From Syntrophaceae bacterium UBA1411 (GTDB lineage Bacteria; Desulfobacterota; Syntrophia; Syntrophales; Smithellaceae), in the NCBI GenBank assembly GCA_002304995.1, contig DBPV01000080.1:1-9901 (forward strand): a stretch of 9,901 nucleotides of DNA. Direction: 5' to 3'. This document shows, piece by piece, positions 6,789 through 9,901 of the stretch. The notes beneath the pieces are model-generated. The model was not told the DNA's origin. It saw only the letters and a program-made list of their open reading frames with translations, and did no database searches. Each line of letters begins with the position of its first letter. Position 1 is the first letter of the stretch. The translations under genes and the position numbers were made by a program.

Positions 6789-8168
6789 GTGCCCATGAGA
6801 GCCAATGCCATTCCAACCGTAGCTCCGGATGAAGCAGTCCAAGCCGTTCAATCGGGGGACCACGTTCATTTGAGCGCCACGTCCAACGCACCCCACTGCC
6901 TGATTGCCGCCCTGTGCCGGCGGGGGCGGGCAGGGGCATTGCGCGACGTTCACATCCACCATCTCCACACGGAAGGTCCGGCGCCCTATGCCGATCCGGC
7001 GTTTGAAGGCGTTTTTCAGCTCGATTCCTTTTTTGTCGGTCCCAATGTTCGTTCGTGGACTCAGCAGGGCTACGCCGATTACATTCCCGTGTTTCTGGGC
7101 GAAACCCAGCGCCTTTACCGCGAAGGCTATCTGCCGTGCGACGTGGCGCTGATCCAGGTGAGTCCGCCCGACGAAGAGGGCAATGTGTCGCTGGGAACGT
7201 CGGTGGACGCGTCGGTGGCCGCCGTCGAAAAGGCCAGGGTCGTGATCGCGGCGATGAATTCCTTTGTGCCTTTCACGTACGGCGACGGCGTTATTCCCGC
7301 CTCGCGCATCCATTGCTTCGTGGAAGACAACGCACCGCTGGAAACGGTTCGCTTCACCGAGCCGGATGCCGTCGAGGCGGCCATCGGCCGGAACTGCGCG
7401 GCGCTCATCGAAGACGGCGCCACGCTGCAGATGGGCATCGGCGCGATTCCCAACGCGGTGCTGTCGCAGCTGTCGGGCCACAAAAATCTGGGGATCCACA
7501 CCGAGATGTTCGCCGACGGCGTGATTCCGCTCGTGGAAAAAGGCGTGATCAACGGGGCAAACAAGGCGATCGACCGGGGGAAGATGGTGGCGACGTTTCT
7601 TCTGGGATCGAAAAAATTATACGATTACGTGCACCGCAACGACGCGGTGCTGATGAAGGATGTGGGCTACACCAACGATCCCTTCATCCTTTCGCGCAAT
7701 CCGAAGGTGACGGCGATCAATTCCGCGCTGCAGGTGGATCTCACCGGCCAGATCTGCGCCGACTCCCTGGGAACGAAATGCTACTCCGGCGTGGGCGGCC
7801 AGATCGATTTCTTTTACGGCGCGTCGCGCTCGGCGGGCGGCAAGGCCATTTTGGCCATGCCGTCGGCGACGGACAAGAAAGTGAGCAAAATTGCGCCGGT
7901 CCTCACGCCCGGCGCGGGCGTCGTGACGACGCGCGCCCACGCGCACTGGATCGTGACGGAGTACGGCGCCGTGAATCTTTACGGCCGGCCGCTGCAGGAG
8001 CGGGCGCGGCTGCTCATCGGCATCGCCCATCCCGATCACCGGGAAGCGCTGGACCGGGCGGCTTTCGAGCGCTTCGGGCCGCATTACCATTTTGTCAGGC
8101 AACACGCCGCGCCGGTGCGAGACGGCGCCGGACAGCCAGCAGAGTCAAAATCAAAACCGGAATCGTAA
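6789..8168 (+). CDS. Acetyl-CoA hydrolase/transferase family protein (4-hydroxybutyrate/butyrate:acetate CoA-transferase-like)
   Basis: 459 residues from a GTG start; an in-frame ATG at 6795 is equally plausible, since neither has a clear ribosome binding site. It belongs to the family that moves CoA between acyl-CoAs and carboxylates such as acetate through a glutamyl-CoA thioester, or hydrolyses acetyl-CoA. Catalytic motifs are intact (GTG numbering): GIGAIPNAV (216-224), Glu239 in GIHTEM, corresponding to Glu238 of the Clostridium aminobutyricum enzyme, and the glycine loop GVGGQIDF (334-341). Other family blocks are SPPDEEGNVSLG, IVTEYGAVNLYG and IAHPDHRE. No signal peptide is seen; it should be cytoplasmic. 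Together with the thiolase it fits short-chain acyl-CoA interconversion, for example acetate activation or butyrate-type fermentation. The exact acyl substrate cannot be read from the sequence. The last 20 or so residues are polar and look like a disordered tail. Confidence 0.94.
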   Translation: MPMRANAIPTVAPDEAVQAVQSGDHVHLSATSNAPHCLIAALCRRGRAGALRDVHIHHLHTEGPAPYADPAFEGVFQLDSFFVGPNVRSWTQQGYADYIPVFLGETQRLYREGYLPCDVALIQVSPPDEEGNVSLGTSVDASVAAVEKARVVIAAMNSFVPFTYGDGVIPASRIHCFVEDNAPLETVRFTEPDAVEAAIGRNCAALIEDGATLQMGIGAIPNAVLSQLSGHKNLGIHTEMFADGVIPLVEKGVINGANKAIDRGKMVATFLLGSKKLYDYVHRNDAVLMKDVGYTNDPFILSRNPKVTAINSALQVDLTGQICADSLGTKCYSGVGGQIDFFYGASRSAGGKAILAMPSATDKKVSKIAPVLTPGAGVVTTRAHAHWIVTEYGAVNLYGRPLQERARLLIGIAHPDHREALDRAAFERFGPHYHFVRQHAAPVRDGAGQPAESKSKPES

Positions 8169-8223
8169 TGTCGCCGAAATAGAGCACCGGCCCCGCATTT
8201 TGGCTCTCCTCCTTGAGGGATTG

Positions 8224-8247
8224 TTTTGCAAGCCTGTCACGGCAAAA
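8224..8247. repeat. Inverted repeat at the convergent gene junction
   Basis: TTTTGC (8224-8229) and GCAAAA (8242-8247) are perfect inverted arms with a 12-base loop, spanning the barstar stop codon. It lies 55 bases past the end of the facing CoA-transferase gene. It could act as a weak bidirectional terminator; there is no long T run on either side. The rest of the 68-base gap (8169-8236) shows nothing clear. Confidence 0.2.
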
Positions 8248-8518
8248 TGACTAGCCGGAAATCATCGCGTTCCTTTTCCAGCTTGCGCAGCAGTTTCACG
8301 ATTTGCGTGTAATTCCTGCCCAGAGATTTTTTTGATGCGTCGGCGGATGTCCAGACGATTTCGAAGGGGCCGGCGACGTCGGCGGAAAGGACGTCCCACA
8401 GCGCGTCCAGGCTGCGGCCGAAATGCGCCGGAAAATGGAGCCGTCTGGCGAGACGGTCGTAAAGGGCATCCAGCGACTGAAGAGTCCGGCCGTCGAGCGT
8501 GCAGCGTTTCAGCGGCAT
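8237..8518 (-). CDS. Barstar-family ribonuclease inhibitor (immunity protein of the adjacent barnase)
   Basis: 93 residues, close to the 90 of Bacillus barstar, without a signal peptide, so it should stay in the cytoplasm and neutralise the RNase made by the gene before it. The signature LDALWDVL (37-44) matches barstar LDALWDCL: Asp38, Trp41 and Asp42 correspond to Asp35, Trp38 and Asp39, where Asp39 plugs the barnase active site. Barstar Glu76 aligns, without gaps, to Lys79 here. I chose the ATG at 8518 over an in-frame ATG at 8641 because it has GGAGGTG (complement of 8524-8530) five bases upstream and gives the normal family length; the longer form would add 41 basic residues read out of frame within the RNase gene. 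It overlaps the RNase gene by 10 bases, so translation is probably coupled. Confidence 0.93.
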   Translation of the reverse strand: MPLKRCTLDGRTLQSLDALYDRLARRLHFPAHFGRSLDALWDVLSADVAGPFEIVWTSADASKKSLGRNYTQIVKLLRKLEKERDDFRLVILP

Positions 8519-8967
8519 GGGGGCACCTCCGTAAAAGTCCGGTAGTGGTCCACGGTGATCATTCTTTTTCCGTCGTCTGAAAAGACGAGGCGTTTGGCGC
8601 CGCGGCGCCCGCCCCGGTAGTCCAGATCCGCTTCGCGCCATTTTTTGGCGGGCAGCCGTTTTTCGTAGTTGCCGAACCGGTCGCCGCCCAAGCTTGCGCC
8701 CCGGAGCGCCGGAAGGGACCAGAGGTCGCGCCCCGGCGTCCAGCCCAGCGTGCGGGCCTTTCGCTTGTTGACAAACTTGGCGGGCAATTTTTTGTTGTTC
8801 GTCTCGTTGAGCTGCCGGAGAATGTCAACGAGTTCCTGTTTGTCTATGGCCGCTGCAAGCCGCGCGTTCAGAGTTCCGACGACATCCTCGCAGGAGGCTG
8901 CCTGCGCCCGGGTGAGCGGACAAAAAAGCAGGAAAAGGATGACGGATCCGGCAACGATTTTCCTCAT
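8509..8967 (-). CDS. Secreted barnase-family ribonuclease
   Basis: 152 residues. Residues 1-23 are a signal peptide: basic MRK, a hydrophobic VILFLLF stretch, and an AQA cleavage site. The mature part is a full barnase (N1/T1-type microbial RNase) domain. LGWTPGRDLW, GGDRFGNYEKRLP and WREADLDY (110-117) match barnase in order. Catalytic and phosphate-binding residues are kept: Glu112 (barnase Glu73), Arg122 (Arg83), Arg126 (Arg87), His141 (His102, in DHYRTFT) and Lys68 (Lys27). The position of barnase Arg59 is Tyr101 here. It should cleave single-stranded RNA, preferentially after G, outside the cytoplasm. An in-frame ATG at 9093 exists, but that form would overlap the reductase gene and bury the signal peptide, so 8967 is preferred; its ribosome binding site is weak (GAGAAAG, about 11 bases upstream). 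It begins 16 bases after the reductase stop. Confidence 0.94.
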   Translation of the reverse strand: MRKIVAGSVILFLLFCPLTRAQAASCEDVVGTLNARLAAAIDKQELVDILRQLNETNNKKLPAKFVNKRKARTLGWTPGRDLWSLPALRGASLGGDRFGNYEKRLPAKKWREADLDYRGGRRGAKRLVFSDDGKRMITVDHYRTFTEVPPCR

Positions 8968-8983
8968 GAGCGGCGTTTCTTTC

Positions 8984-9901
8984 TCAGGCGCATTCGCTGT
9001 AGCCGCAGATGCGGCAGACGACGCAGCCTCCCTCGTGTTCGACGATGCCGCCGCAGTCGGGGCAGGCGCCCTTGAAAAAGGCGCGTTTTTCATGCTGGAC
9101 TTTGTCGCCGTTGGCGGTCATGTGCGATTGAATCGCCTTGGCCACCGCGTCCGCGCAGGACAGGATCTTGTTTTCGCCGAAGCCCGAGTGGGAGTGGCAG
9201 GAAATGCCCTGGAGCTGCTTGATCACCTGCCGCGCCTGCAGGCCGCTGCGCCATGCAAGCGACACCATGCGCCCGATGGCCTCGTTTTGGGACGCGGCGC
9301 AGCCTCCGGCCTTGCCCATTGTGGTGAAGAGCTCGAAGAGACCGGTGCTGTCCTCATTGACGGTAACGTACAGAGGGCCGCAGCCGGTCTGCATTTGGTA
9401 GGTCCAGCCCTTGAGCACCTTGGGGCGTTCGCGCTTGGTGGCGGGTTTTTCCTTGGCCGCGCCCGGCGCCGCTTCTTCTTTCTTGCCGACGCTCAACACC
9501 TGCTGCTCGCGCGAGCCGTCGCGGTAAATGGTCACGCCCTTGCAGTCGAGTTGATAGGCCAGTTCGTAGACGCGCGCCACATCCTGGATGGTTGCCGTTT
9601 TGGGAAAGTTGACGGTTTTGCTGACCGCGTTGTCTGTAAACTGCTGAAAGGCGGCCTGCATCCGGATATGGACTTCCGGCGGAATATCGTGCGCCGTGAC
9701 AAAAACGCGGCGGATATCCTCGGGGATTTCTTCGAGATCGCGCAGAGATCCGTGTTCGGCGATGCGCTGCATCAGCTCCCGCGAATAAAAGCCCCTCTGT
9801 TTGGCAACGGCTTCGAAGTAGGGATGGACTTCCACGAGGAGGTCGTTGTCCATGACCTGCCGGACGTAGGAGACGGCAAACAGGGGTTCGACACCCGACG
9901 A
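8984..9901 (-). CDS. nrdJ: Class II (adenosylcobalamin-dependent) ribonucleotide reductase, C-terminal 305 residues (5' end beyond the right edge)
   Basis: The frame stays open to base 9901, upstream of the ATG at 9853, and reads VEPLFAVSYVRQVMDND across it, so 9853 is an internal Met and the gene continues to the right. The enzyme makes deoxyribonucleotides from ribonucleotides with coenzyme B12, independently of oxygen. Visible parts (fragment numbering): the end of the reductase barrel with NFPKTAT (98-104) and CKGVTIYRDGSR (120-131), as in NrdJ; an Ala/Lys/Glu-rich linker (about 139-162); a TSCPD domain (about 165-258); and a Cys-rich tail with CPDC (280-283), CVVCRIC (293-299) and a final Cys304. 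The tail pattern suits metal binding plus a C-terminal cysteine pair for re-reduction by thioredoxin; that role is inferred. The active-site radical cysteine and substrate sites are off the window. The barnase gene follows 16 bases downstream and may be co-transcribed. Confidence 0.93.
   Translation of the reverse strand, partial: SSGVEPLFAVSYVRQVMDNDLLVEVHPYFEAVAKQRGFYSRELMQRIAEHGSLRDLEEIPEDIRRVFVTAHDIPPEVHIRMQAAFQQFTDNAVSKTVNFPKTATIQDVARVYELAYQLDCKGVTIYRDGSREQQVLSVGKKEEAAPGAAKEKPATKRERPKVLKGWTYQMQTGCGPLYVTVNEDSTGLFELFTTMGKAGGCAASQNEAIGRMVSLAWRSGLQARQVIKQLQGISCHSHSGFGENKILSCADAVAKAIQSHMTANGDKVQHEKRAFFKGACPDCGGIVEHEGGCVVCRICGYSECA

Noticed and set aside
7055..8182. 375-codon plus-strand frame overlapping the intact CoA-transferase gene
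   Set aside because: Its product is very rich in Arg and Gly without motifs, while the overlapping frame has all catalytic blocks of the CoA-transferase family.
8519..8641. N-terminal extension of the barstar protein to an upstream ATG
   Set aside because: The extra 41 residues are basic and come from reading the RNase gene out of frame. The internal ATG has a strong ribosome binding site and gives the normal family length.
8968..9093. N-terminal extension of the RNase to an ATG within the reductase gene
   Set aside because: The extension is Ala/Ser-rich out-of-frame reductase sequence, and it would place the signal peptide at residue 43, where it could not act as an N-terminal signal.

Overview
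This window looks like chromosomal DNA of a GC-rich anaerobic bacterium, most plausibly a Desulfobacterota (Syntrophales/Smithella-like) organism. That placement is inferred from three things: acyl-CoA genes clustered with a thiolase that carries an N-terminal insert, a CoA-transferase/GNAT fusion, and an adenosylcobalamin-type (class II) ribonucleotide reductase. No rRNA, tRNA, CRISPR array or insertion sequence was recognised.

Layout. Bases 1-2173 (minus strand) hold the N-terminal 724 residues of a large cytoplasmic multi-PAS sensor that runs off the left edge. A 275-bp divergent intergenic region follows. On the plus strand come four acyl-CoA-related genes: a CoA-transferase-like protein fused to a GNAT acyltransferase (2449-4341), a thiolase (4548-5837) closed by a strong two-part intrinsic terminator (5846-5902), an alpha/beta hydrolase (5924-6721), and a complete CoA-transferase/acetyl-CoA hydrolase with intact catalytic motifs (6789-8168). 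Facing them on the minus strand are the C-terminal end of a class II ribonucleotide reductase (8984-9901, entering from the right edge), a secreted barnase-type ribonuclease (8509-8967), and its barstar-type inhibitor (8237-8518).

How the genes may work together. The thiolase and the intact CoA-transferase fit short-chain acyl-CoA metabolism: C-C cleavage or condensation plus acyl-CoA/carboxylate exchange. The fused protein has kept the CoA-transferase fold motifs but lost the catalytic glutamate and the glycine loops of that family. Its C-terminal GNAT domain resembles that of Pat protein-lysine acetyltransferases. It may therefore be an acyl-CoA-responsive protein acyltransferase acting on this pathway rather than a CoA-transferase; this is inference. 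The barnase/barstar pair is a self-contained secreted RNase plus immunity module with overlapping genes, and it appears to carry a paired change at one known barnase-barstar contact.

Several long reading frames opposite real genes, including a 597-codon one opposite the PAS gene, are shadows and were rejected.
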